Shown: positions 20,442 to 31,079 of the stretch, one piece after another
How positions within the stretch are numbered: the stretch's first letter is position 1
Layout: each line of letters starts with the position of its first letter
From: Steinernema hermaphroditum
Lineage: Eukaryota > Nematoda > Chromadorea > Rhabditida > Steinernematidae
Direction: 5' to 3'
Assembly (NCBI GenBank): GCA_030435675.1
Contig: CM059622.1
Coordinates: forward strand, 8,556,001-8,620,000
Length of the DNA stretch: 64,000 nt
Notes under the pieces: model-generated
Databases searched by the model: none
What the model saw: only the letters and a program-made list of their open reading frames with translations
Told to the model about the DNA's origin: nothing
Made by a program: the position numbers and the translations under genes

Positions 20442-21350
20442 GTCTTCAGACTCTACTTTCGTTTCTTCTTGGTGGAACTGTTTCGGTGCGGACATTTACA
20501 TTATTTGTCAAATTTCCAGTCTTTTCCTAGTCTTTTCAACAGTAAATAACCATTTATCAGAGGTGTCGTAAAAGAGGTCGCGCACGTAACAACCGAGTGA
20601 GAAAGCGACTGCCGCGCCGAATCACGTGTGGCTAGGCGAGCGCCCTGTCGCTCGTCAAACGGCAAGTGCGTTCGCGTTCTATAGTTCGTCGCTCTCAGCT
20701 GTACAGGGTTCGCAAAGAGAAGAACAAATCAAACTAGCGGCTTGTCTTGAAAGGATAAAAGAACACGCGCCGCGAAGGTCCATCGGTCGAAGTCATCGGC
20801 ACCGCTGGAATCGTCGTCTCTTGAATTTTTTGTCGTTTCATCGCAGCTGAGCATCTTGTCGTGCCGTGGACGCGTTGCTGTTTGATTACTGCGGCTGTTG
20901 TGAACACTCGTTGATTTTCCGATCGATTGTGCCGCTGTGTGATTCGTGCGATTTTTGGGAGGAAGCTAGCCGTACTTATTGATCGTTGGGCTTTCTCATT
21001 TTATGCGACGAATCGCACACGGCACTAATAATTTTCACTCGTTTGTTCACAGCAAACATTAATTTTTGTGTTCATCACGAAAAACCAAGGATAAGTCATT
21101 TCTGTGGTTTGATGTCATCGTTAGTGAGTCCGCATGTTGCTTGGTGCGGTCGTCCGTTAATTGTAGTTACCGAACGCTTTCAAAGAATTTTGTAGTCGAT
21201 TTTCCTCATACCGACATTTTATTTCAGAAGGATCGCCTCCGCGAGCGTGTCGCTTCTTGCGACAAGTGCATACAATTTATTTTGAGAACATATATGCTAA
21301 TCCATCGGTGGCTGCCGTTTTCGTTCACCGTTTGTAAATAATCTCTCAGG
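20442..21350. other. Intergenic and 5' region of the ZNRF gene
   Basis: No coding exon supported. The last bases before the ZNRF ATG read ATCTCTCAGG, a strong splice acceptor one base before ATG. It could serve a spliced 5' UTR or trans-splicing of a leader, as is common in nematodes. Confidence 0.5.
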
Positions 21351-22207
21351 ATGGGTGGCCGTCAGTCAGTGCAGACAGATGTGGAAGTATATTTGTTCCC
21401 TGCCTAAACTAGGTTATGTACTGCTTAGTTTCAGCGTCGACCAAGATCGAACTCTGCTGTGGAGACTCCAGGGGAAATAGGAACGAACACTAGACGTCAT
21501 GCTTCTACATCGGCCGTGAGCACGCGTGATGTTTCGGTAGGACTGCTATGAACACATGTTATTACCTTGTCTCTCTTTGGTCTTTAGAATCATGCTCATG
21601 GAAGCACGTCAGATTCTGAAGAGGAGGGAGGCGGAAGTACTGGGTCAGCGAATGTTCATGCAAACTCCTTGAGTGGGTTTCGTCTCATTGCTTCAAATGG
21701 GCGTTCCGTCAACCGCTCCCAAATCGCACAGTTTTTTCAACAACAAGGCTCTTCCGGCAGTAGGAGTCATCGGCGAAGTATGGGAATGTTTCATTTGCTT
21801 GGTAAGCAGCATACGGCGTACATTTGAAGTTAAGCACTAGTTTCAGCTCAAGACGTCAAATGCCCCGTATGCAATACGGTCGTGCCTTCCGATACCGCAG
21901 AACTCCATTTTGTGATTTGTCTTACGAAGCCTCGACTGGGTTATAATGGTTTTATCTTGTAATTGAAGCCGGCGAACTGAAGCTTTCGATTTCAGATGAT
22001 ATCCTAACGGATGATAAAGGTGAATGCGCCATCTGCCTTGAAGATATGGCTGCCGGTGACAAGATCGCTCGCTTGCCATGCTTATGTATATACCACAAAA
22101 AGTAAGTTACAATTACATGATTATTTGCAACTGTTTGATTTTTAAGATGCATTGATGAGTGGTTTGAACGCAAGAATTGTTGCCCAGAACATCCTGGTGA
22201 TGAATGA
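21351..22207 (+). CDS. ZNRF1/2-type RING E3 ubiquitin ligase
   Basis: Six exons (21351-21386, 21435-21536, 21588-21801, 21847-21948, 21996-22101, 22147-22207) give a 206-aa protein. It starts MGGRQS, a myristoylation signal as in ZNRF1/2, followed by a Ser-rich linker. The zinc finger VKCPVCNTVVPSDTAELHF then leads into KPRLGYNDD, and the RING at the C-terminus reads ECAICLEDMAAGD, ARLPCLCIYHKKCIDEWFE and CCPEHPGDE. Vertebrate ZNRF1/2 are membrane-bound E3 ligases on endosomes and lysosomes. Domain order, spacing and the PCLCIYH form of the RING match the family, and all zinc ligands are present. Introns are 40-50 bp. The product looks complete. Confidence 0.93.
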
Positions 22208-22806
22208 CTTTCTTCCGCTACCTTCGGCTTGCTGAGCAAGGCATATCACCCTTATAATCCACAATGCCTCTGTACAGAACATTAAATTTTAAGTTACTTC
22301 CTTCTTTCTTTGCTAACATACGACGTCTGGTTTCTTTCTCTTTATGGGTAGTGTTGTCTGTGATGCGTCACTTATAGCACACAAGACCTCAAAAGTAATT
22401 CGGTGTGGCTGTTCTCTGTAATGTTTATATTCTTAGCTTCCGTGCTTTAAATCACTGGTCCACTGTACTCTTTTCCACGTGATTGGTTGTTCCAAATTTG
22501 ACCCTTGTGGTGACCCCCGTTCGATACTTTGTCGTTTCTGCGCGTTGCTAATGAATTTCCTATGTCGCCAACGCCTGCTGCAGATTTTACTCTTTCCGAT
22601 TACGTGTATTCCTTCCGGTTTATTCTTGTCGAGACACTAAACTGCGCATTCTTTTACCTTGAGTCGTAACTCGTTTATGCATCTCCACATTTCTACGGTA
22701 TTTCGATATTGTATTGTACCGGACCTAGATATCTACACCTGGACGTTGTTTGTGTTATATGGTAATTTGTTACATATTCGTTTCTAATACAACACAGTAC
22801 TGAACT

Positions 22807-22812
22807 TTTATT
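22807..22812 (-). terminator. Polyadenylation signal of the RGM gene
   Basis: TTTATT on the plus strand, AATAAA on the minus strand, about 83 bp after the RGM stop codon. Confidence 0.65.
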
Positions 22813-22894
22813 ACTTTCTCTAGAAACCCGTGTATAATACCAAGCTGACCACTTATAGGTGAGATCAATGAGAGAGATTCGATGTAGAAGTTCC

Positions 22895-24696
22895 TCAAGC
22901 GGCGTAGAGGAGCAAAAGGGAAATGACAAGCAGCAGAAGAGACCTTCTGGGAAGTTCCCCGTCTTCTGGTGAAGCACTGGGTGCCTCGTGTAGGTCGCAG
23001 TTTTGGATGCGTTCTCCGGCATGCGCTGCATAGAGGGAGAGGTTCTGACGGCCTGTCTTAAAGCGCTTCCTGAAGGTGTGAAAGAGGCGTTCGGTGTCCC
23101 GCTGTGCATCCTGAGCCATCGCCAGCAAGTAATCGTTCCCGGATACCATCCGATCGAAGATGCACGCGTCGAAGAATTCGTCGGTGACTTCGGCGCTTTT
23201 GCAGCGTTCTAGCGCAAGTTTCGGAGGCACCGTGATGTTTGTCTTCCGACATCGGGCGAAGGAGTACGGCTGCGCCAGCGCTTCTACGATTGGCATGCGT
23301 TTGGTGCACCCACTGAAGCAGAGCTGGTGCTCCACTTCCGAGTGGTCCCGCACGAGTTGGAGCGGCAGACGGAGAGAGGCGCCGAGGTAAGGCCCCTGGC
23401 GTCGGATGGTGATAATCGTGGTGATGTAGCGGAGCTCGATCTCCACGTGCGAGCTGTTCGGACGACGGATCTGAATCGTCCTGCGAGGGCTGAAGGTGTG
23501 GAGAAGGGAGCGCACGCTTACGGTCTGCCGTAAGGATCCGTGGCCGTCGTGGTGCCGTCGGTGAAGGCCATGGAGAGGCCGGGCTCCTCGTTGCTCGCTT
23601 CGAAGAGCTTCTGGCCGGAGCATCCGTTCGCCTTCTTGATAATCAGGCTGACCTGCAACGCGCAATTTGTGGAAGTCGGAAGCGGATTTGTCACACGAGC
23701 CCATTATTTTGATTGATCGCCTCGTTTACACTTCAGCGTCGAGGCGACGCGACCCTTCGATCGCGCTGTTGCGATTTTGTTTTTCACGTCCTCGGGTCCC
23801 GAGAAGCCCTTCGGATCGCCTTCCCCTGCGCGCCTTGGAGGAGGACAGGGAGGCAGAATCCCCCGCGGCGACGCTACCGCGTTTTTCTCACAGACGACGG
23901 GAACAAATCCGAGGGGTCGCTGCCACCTCCAGGAGCAACGACACGGGCGTCATTAATCTTGATTAGAAGTTTCGTCGCCAAAACATGCGAAAACAGTGTG
24001 CCCCGAACGTACCTTCGTGATCGCGCCTCCGAACTGCAAGCCTCCGCGGCGCCCCTGCGTGATCTGCACAACGAAGAAGTCGTTGTCGGCCATCGGGAAG
24101 GCGCCGTCCACGTCGCAGGTCTCGAAGCTGTCGTCGAAGCGGCGGAGATGGCGATCCCCGAACAGTGTGCAATAGCCGAGCATCGAGTGGTGTTGGATGT
24201 CGTGGAAGAAGGGGCATCTGAGGCGACGACTAGACTAGAGGATTGTCGGGGCGGGGGACGTACCCGCTGCTCGAGGGCCGGTAGATGTCGGAGCTGGGGA
24301 GCGCGTCCGGCGGCGGCGCCTTGGGGCAGGCGAAGTCGTTCATCTGCTTCCAGATGAGCGTCCGGTGGGCGTTGAAGGCGATGTCGCCGTGGCAGAGCGA
24401 GCTCGTCAGGTTCAGGCAGCGGTTGAACTCGAGGAGGAGCTGAAAAGGGGCTGGAGGTGAAGAGACCGGACTGCGCACCTTGCAGTAGTCGTGGTTCTCG
24501 CGGATGAACTCGGCGTCGTACTCGTAGACGATCGGGTACATGCGGACGCACTGCTCTGCCCGGCAGTCCCGGGCGGCTGAAGGGTACGGTAGGCGGCGCT
24601 CCCCTCAAGGCACTCACCTCGGGAAAGGGATGGGAGGAGGGAAACCGAGGCGACGACGAGGAGGAGAGAGAGGAACGCGGACGGAGGCGATCGCAT
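22895..24696 (-). CDS. Repulsive guidance molecule (RGM/hemojuvelin, DRAG-1 type)
   Basis: Six exons (24618-24696, 24479-24576, 24264-24439, 24013-24217, 23522-23652, 22895-23489) give 427 aa, the usual RGM length. Residues 1-26 are a signal peptide (MRSPPSAFLSLLLVV...). The N-terminal Cys-rich domain has RAEQCVRMYP and CLNLTSSLCHGD. The partial von Willebrand D domain follows, with YCTLFGDRHLRRFDDSFETC and VDGAFPMADNDFFVVQI. The C-terminal domain has QLCFSGCTKRMP and DACIFDRMVSG. The last ~20 residues (SLLLLVISLLLLYAA) are a GPI-anchor signal. RGMs are membrane co-receptors for BMP ligands and neogenin; the C. elegans form is DRAG-1. The usual FGDPH self-cleavage motif reads FGDRH here. One 360-bp intron (23653-24012) is far longer than the others. 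Confidence 0.93.
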
Positions 24697-27457
24697 GTCA
24701 CCTCGACATCGCTTCGTCGCTTCGGAGGCGGAGGGACGAGTGGCGGAGCAGCGGACGACCACGGGGCTGAAATGGCAGATGAGAGGCGCTCCGGACGATA
24801 GTGGTGGCTCCGGAGAGCGACGCTGCCGGACGCGTGGTGGCCGGCTTGCATTACAGCGAATGGAGGCGATCGAGCCGCAGATAGGGCCGCCGAGGGGTTC
24901 CCGTGCTCCGTGGCAAAACACAGTGGAAGGAACGCGGCGCGGAGGGAACGCAGGTGGGAGGCGTCGAGATCGGCGATCGGCGCTATGTAAATCGGAGAAA
25001 ACGATCGAGAGGCGCCGCTCGCGGCGAAGACGCGAATGGAAGGCGCGCCAGCCAGGGCTCGGGTGAACGACGGGGTAGGCGGGGGGCACCCGTTCGTCGG
25101 GTGGCGACACTTCGCCAATTAATTAGAGCGACGTGCGGAGAAGTGAGACGCGAAGATTTTGGAAATTCGACGAAGCCGAGGAAGCGCCGCGGACTGGGAA
25201 AATGCGGTCGGTAGACGGGTTGGCGCGCCCGTTGGGCAAACAGAGGAGCCCGACTGGTTCGCCCGGTACCGTACGGCGCAACGGATCTCTATGTGTGGTC
25301 CCGGTGAAGCCCGCGGGAGTGCAGGGTTAACGCGGAAGAAGAGGTGCCGAAGCGCCCTTTTGGCGTCGAAGAGCGCAACATTTGGGCAAGTCGTAAAAGG
25401 AACGGTGAGAAAGAAAGCCCAATCATGCGGATTACTGTAGAAACGGCGACGCCGGCGGAAATGGCCATCGGCGCCAGATGGTAGAAGCGGCGCCGCTTTG
25501 AAGGGACGTCGGAAACGAGCCGAGGCGATGTTTTTGGCCCTCAATGGAGCGTGAAGGGACTCTCGGCGGTCCTTGGCCCTTCCTTGGCGAAAGTGGGAAG
25601 ACGAGGAGGGGGAACCCGCCCCAGTTCCAGCCCGGACAAAAAGCGCAGAATTTGATCGTTTCGCGAGGAGTGCCGCGTCTTTGTTTGCGTCCCGTGGAAC
25701 GGCGATTCTTCGCCCCAAATAGAGCGAAAACGAGTCACGCTTGGGAGCGGATCGGGGCTAATTGCCGAAGTGGCGCTGATTAATCGCACCTCGGGCCTCC
25801 TGAGGGTCTTTACACCGAGCGGGACGTGGGAACGCGGAAGGTCGACGATTTGTCGCCGCGAAGAGTTATGGACGAGGCGCTTTGTCCCCGAAGATTTGTG
25901 GATTGAGTGCCTCGGTGAGAAGAAGGCGCCCTGGATACCGCCGCGGATATCCACGAGGAGTCGGAAAGAGGCCAGAACCTGGACAACGAGATGGCTGTAC
26001 CAGTTTCTGAACGTCTTCCTCTTGCAAGGGGCAGCTATAAGCTAGATGCCAAGTCGTCAGGCGCCAAGAAGGAGGAGGAACGCGTTTCTAGAGAACGAAT
26101 AGTCAAGAGATTCGGAGAGAATTCGAAGATACAAGGGGAATCGGCGGGGAACCCGTCGTAAATCAGAGGAATTCGCGGAGGTGGCGTTTCGAAAGCGTCG
26201 GAGTTGGAAACGCAAAGTCAATTAGCGTCTGCGACGCCGTGAGTGATAAGCGAATGCAAACAGAAGGGCCGCCGAGCGCCGAGGCGGTCACGTGGACGGC
26301 GCCGAGGCGAAGGAGCCGTAGAAGGGCCAGGAGGCGCTGAGTCACGGCCGCTCCTGAGTCATACTTGGCTGGGCGTCCTTCGCGGATGTCTTCTGGACGA
26401 CGAAGGTGACGGGAAGGTCTTCTGGAGGCACAGCGGAGGAGCCCCTGGAAATCCACGGGCGGATACTGTGGCGGAGGCGCCGCCAGCGGCGCCTAATCGA
26501 GGTGAACAGGTGAGGCGAGTGCCTGGGTGGCGCCGTTTTATGACCGAATTGAGTGCGTGGAGTCGCCGCCCTTTGGAGGACTCCGAGGGGTCGTTTTTGG
26601 AGCCAATTAAGCGCCAATCAGCCTTCGGGCCGATCTGTTCCGATGATGTAGGCGTTGTAACTGGGAGATTAATCGCAACCGACTGTTGGCGGCGGAGGGA
26701 AAAAGAGTTTTGGAGGGAGTGGGGCGGCGATGATGTAGCGCTTATACAGACTCTTTGTCCCTGGACGACCCTGGAAGGCGGACCTCCGTCTCGAGGTCTT
26801 TCTTGTGATCAGAGCACCCATAGAAGGGGTGGGGGAGAAGGCATCTGAACTCCTGTTTTGGCGCTTTTTAGCATACGTCATCTTTATACTCCGGTGAAGA
26901 ACCTCGTATTAGATCCCAAAGGACTCCGCCGATTCGGGCTACGGTAACAAGATTCGTAGAAGGCCCTTTTCTAAGCGGACAAATGGAAAGAATCTACCTG
27001 TTCGGAGCCTCTGGACACCACTAGAAGACCAGCATTTTTGAAGCGTATCCACTTCATCGAAGAAGGGGGGAAGATCGAGGAACGTCAAAAGCCGCCTACC
27101 GATCCACTTCCATTGACACTCTTTCTGTTGGCGCCTTGTCCTCAAAAGAAGCACTTCTGAGTCGTTCCACCTTTACCCGATCCGATCTCCCGGTGGCGCC
27201 TCGATTTGACGACTTCGTTAATCGCAGCTGACAGATCAAAGGAACGATACAATCTCCGCACCTATTTGCACCCATCTGTCCCCCGATTATGGTAGAAGTG
27301 GGTATTTTACTACAGAAGATACTACTATAGAAGAAGACCGTGATAATCTCGTTATTTGCCTTTCTGTAAGGCTGTGTGAGTTTGAATCATGGATGGAATC
27401 AATGTGATGGAATCACAGGTCTTTTGCTGGGAAGGGGCTTATTATGTCGTTCTCAAC
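24697..27457. other. GC-rich non-coding region upstream of RGM
   Basis: GC-rich with long chance open frames on both strands, none with recognisable domains or splice structure. It contains many AATTA/TAAT cores and GGCGCC palindromes. Its position upstream of a developmental gene suggests promoter and enhancer sequence. No repeats shared with the TE blocks were seen until about 27.4 kb. Confidence 0.5.
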
Positions 27458-27613
27458 AACGCATTCTCAGCCGTATTCCAGCCCAAAACATCAAAGGCAT
27501 TCTGAAATCAGCAAATCAAATCTAGCGTTTTTGAACAAAAATGAAGAGCTGGATTTATTTGCTGATTTCAGAATGCCTTTGATGTTTTGGGCTGGAATAC
27601 GGCTGAGAATTGT
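27458..27613. repeat. Near-perfect hairpin with ~60-bp arms
   Basis: The left arm (about 27458-27521) and right arm (about 27549-27613) are complementary with only a few differences. They include CAGCCGTATTCCAGCCCAAA and ATCAAAGGCATTCTGAAATC and are joined by a ~30-base loop. It could be a short MITE or a small-RNA hairpin. Confidence 0.8.
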
Positions 27614-27849
27614 GTAAGCGTAACACGTTTATTAACGGCCCGGACGCATAAATTGTTATACTCTCTTTTGTTCTGTTGGTAATTTTTGGAAGCATTGCCG
27701 CTAAATCGACTGAAATACTCACTGTAGCAAAAACGGCGGTGAAAACATAAATAATCTCATAAAAAACATAAAAAGTCCGGGACGCAAATGTCCGGACACC
27801 TCAAAAACCGTTTTTGGTTCAATTTTCGACCTCTTTCTCTTACTTAGAT

Positions 27850-28035
27850 CATTCCCATCTCTGATCCCCGCGCACACTGATGGGATCGCCGTGTTCTACT
27901 CTGATGTGCCGAAGCCAGAAGAAGACCGGCGACTACGGAGTTACAATGTGTTTCTTGTGCATATATATGACGTCTCGCAAGGCGTAAGCCTTAGATACGA
28001 GAAGTAAACTCGTAAACTCGTAAAGTGGAAAGCTA
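27850..28035 (+). mobile_element. 3' part of a solo LTR
   Basis: Matches the end of the LTR at 37.57-37.74 kb almost base for base: GATGTGCCGAAGCCAGAAGA, a TATATATG box, GACGTCTCGCAAGGCGTAAG and tandem ACTCGTAA at the end. The following 28040-28400 bp shares GTTAACTTGGAAACAT-like sequence with 36075-36340, probably internal element sequence. An open frame at 28083-28391 is within this and is not considered a gene. Confidence 0.75.
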
Positions 28036-28893
28036 TTGTGAGGGTTAACTTGGAAACATACAGCCTCGGATAGTCGGACTTTTTGGGAATGCAAGGGTCA
28101 TTTTTTCAACATTTGACCCCTTTTTTCTTTAAAGTAGAAGTGAGCTCGTGGATTCACTATATGGGCATAGTAGTGTGTGTGGTAGCTATCTGCTGCATAT
28201 CCCCATTGTCTATTGTGATACTTAATCAATTAGAAATGTTGGAGTTAAGAGTGCATGTTGATTTGAAAAGGCCACCTTTTAGAGATTTGCCCATGTTACG
28301 ATGTATGACGAACACAGTGATAGGTGCATTTGATAGGCAAGACCCAACAGTGCATGTGGTTGAAGGCAGTAACCATCCATCACACAATTAATGCCATAGG
28401 TAGCCCGTATATCACTTCGCATTTGGTCATCTTGAGGTGCCAAAAAAATGACCACCGAGAAAGAATAGACCACCAAAATCAAAAAGCTTGCATTGTACAA
28501 GCCGCCAACCTCCAGTTTGTCGGGAGATTCTCATTTCGCTACGATGCATGCCTAAACATACATCAGACTCGAACCCCCGAGCGCCGCGGGTCTGGATTCT
28601 GTTTTCTGCCTCAATGTGGCCTCTAGAGCTGCCCTAAGTAATTTCAATATATCACACCGTAAAGAACTGACAATCGACCACAAAAATTCCACAAATCCCG
28701 GAATGGAGAGAATTCAGATCCGGTAGAAGTGGTGACCAAAAAGATTTACTCCCAACCTTAGGCACACTGGCCCGAATCCACACCAAAGCTGTTTTTTATC
28801 TGTTTTTAGAAGTGCTATCGTGCTGAAAGGTCAAACCAGTGTTCGAGGAATCCTCTATATATAAACGGAGAACCGACGGGTCCGTTGGTCTGT

Positions 28894-28917
28894 TTGTGTG
28901 TGTGTGTGTGTGTGTTT
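28894..28917 (+). repeat. (GT)n microsatellite
   Basis: Uninterrupted GT dinucleotides, about ten units, next to a B-box-like fragment GGGGAATCGAACCCG at 28960-28975. Confidence 0.85.
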
Positions 28918-29119
28918 CCGTGCGCACGGGGAAAACACCCACACAAAATGAGGAATCCGAGGGGAATCGAACCCGACATCGCCCGATTTACGATTACGAT
29001 TTTTACGATTTATTTGTGGAATCATCAACATTACATCGAGCCACACCCCATACGAATCCATTGTTGTCGGTCTTTTTCTCTTGTCCTAGTCTCCTCGTTG
29101 TCACCGCCGTTGCGTTCCT

Positions 29120-30691
29120 ATCTTTTTCGTGAACTCATCTCGCCATCTGGTCCTCGATCTTCCAATGGGACGCGTCATAGGTGGTCGACATTCTTTGAGC
29201 TTCGTTGAGCATTTCACGAGCGACCTTCCAGGCATAGTGCCATTCCCTTCTTGTCGCGGATCCGTGGGCATCTTTCAGCTTCGTTACTCCTCTCAGCCAC
29301 TCGTTCGTCCTTCTGTCCAGGAGCCTTACACGGAGCATTCTTCGTTCGACGCTGGCTGGTCTCCAGTTTTCTTCGTGCAGCCTTCGTCAGCGTCCAGGTT
29401 TCATAACCGTACAGCATCGCCGACAGCACGCACTGGTTGAAGAGTCTTCTTTTCCATCGCATAAGGACCGAAGGCGACGTCAGGAATTCCTGGTACTTGC
29501 GAAAGACATTCCAGCCACTGTGGATCCTTCGTCCCACTTCTGGTTTCTCTTCAGATGGTTTCTCGCGAGGCGGACTTCTTGGCCGAGATAGACGAAAGCT
29601 TCGACTTGTTCCACAGCGTGGCCGTTCAGGAGGATCATCGCTTCTTCGTTCGCCAGGACCTTCGTCTTCTCTGCGTTTATCTTGAGGCCGCTTCGGAGGG
29701 GCGTTTCGTTGAGTTCGTCGACCATCTTCTGCAGCTCTTCCTCAGACGTGGCCACCAGTGCGATATCATCTGCAAATCGGAGGTTGGACAGCCTCTCACC
29801 ATAGATGTTGAGTCCACAGTCCGACCATTCGAGTTCGCGGAAGATTCGTTCGAGCGTCGCCGTGAAGAGCTTCGGGCTGATGACGTCGCCCTGCCGGACC
29901 CCTCGCTGGATGTTGATCGGCACGCGGTCTTCTCCTAACTGGATGTGGCACGCGGCTTCTTCTTGGATTTTCCGGAGTAGAGCGACGATTTGGCACGGCA
30001 CACTTTGCCGTTCGATTGCCTTCCAGATCGCGTTGGCTTCTACCGTGTCGAACGCCTTCTCGAAATCGACGAATGTGATGTAGATCGGCACGCGGTATTC
30101 GCGAGTCTTCTCCAGCAACTCGTTGACGGCGTGCAGGTGGTCGATCGTCGAGAAGTTTCTTCGGAATCCGGCCTGTTCCACTGGCTGGGCGGCGTCCAAA
30201 ATGTGCTCGATCCTTTGCACGATTGTCTTCGTGAGCAACTTGTAGATCACGGAGAGCAGCGAGATGGGCCGGTAGTTCTTGATCAGCAGCGGATCTCCTT
30301 TCTTGTACAGGAGCACAGTCGAGGCATCGGCTATCTTCTCAGGTACTTAGCAGCATCGCAGGCATCTGTTGAAGATGTCGGTCAGAGGGCGAATGAAGGT
30401 GCTCTCGCCCAGTTTGAGCATTTCCACCGTGACCTTGTCTTCTCCAGGACTTCGGCCGGTCTTCATCTTCTTCAGTGCTTCTCGGACTTCAGTTTCAAGA
30501 AATTCCGGGCAGTCTTCCGTCGCTTCAGAGGCTTCGTAGTCGACGTGCACCGTGGACGCGTAGAGTTCATTGTAGAATTCCCTCACAGCGTCGTGGATCA
30601 TCACCTTCGTCGTACACAGAGTGCCTTCTTGGTTCCGTAGCTGGACGATGTGCCTTCTTCCTGGCCGCAAAAAAGGCCGCAAAAATGCCAA
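29120..30691 (-). pseudogene. RTE-type LINE reverse transcriptase relic, copy 1
   Basis: The minus-strand frame contains RT motifs in order: KMKTGRSPGEDKV, NYRPISLLSVIYKLLT, EQAGFRRNFSTIDHLH, TFVDFEKAFDTVE, GVRQGDVISPKLFTATLE and the catalytic RFADDIALVA. The tail includes FVYLGQEVRL. This is the RTE-clade pattern known from C. elegans RTE-1. A TAA near 30345 interrupts the frame, and the 3' part (29135-29480) is frame-shifted. The endonuclease domain is missing because the copy is 5'-truncated at about 30691. Confidence 0.88.
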
Positions 30692-31079
30692 AAAAAAAGT
30701 GATTTTTTGCCTATTTTGTAACCAGCAGAGTTGTCGGTTCGATTTTGCTGAAACTTAACAGTTTTTTTCGCCCACTTCAGCCATTTACATGAGCGCCAAT
30801 CTTGCCGGCTATGTCTGGCCGCCCTCAGGGCTATGGGCTACTTGGCTTTTAGTACGTGGAGGGCGCGAATTCGCGCGCATCCGCGTTTATTACTATACTG
30901 CCACGGTTTTATGGCACCTTTTATCATCCTTTGCTGATACATGAGTCTCGTTTGCGTAGCGGTGGAGAGCGGTCGGTTATCCCCCTCTCCTCTGGGTTTT
31001 GAGCGATCGGTCATCCCCTCAGCCCCCACTGCCAGCGGACCCGTGACCCAGTAGCCTTGGAACAGCAGGGTCACGAATG
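30692..31079. repeat. Dispersed repeat ending GCGCGAATTCGCGCGC, copy 1
   Basis: AGTGATTTTTTGCCTATTTT, CATTTACATGAGCGCCAATC and GAGGGCGCGAATTCGCGCGC occur in the same order at 55965-56250. The copy lies between two RTE relics of opposite orientation. Confidence 0.75.

Noticed and set aside
23874..25118. 414-codon open frame on the minus strand
   Set aside because: It runs across RGM exons and introns in a wrong frame and beyond the RGM start; the RGM model explains the coding signal.
26243..26848. 201-codon open frame in the RGM upstream region
   Set aside because: Arg/Gly-rich translation of GC-rich DNA without motifs; likely chance.
28083..28391. 102-codon open frame next to an LTR fragment
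   Set aside because: The surrounding sequence is shared with 36.08-36.34 kb, so it is probably element-internal repeat.
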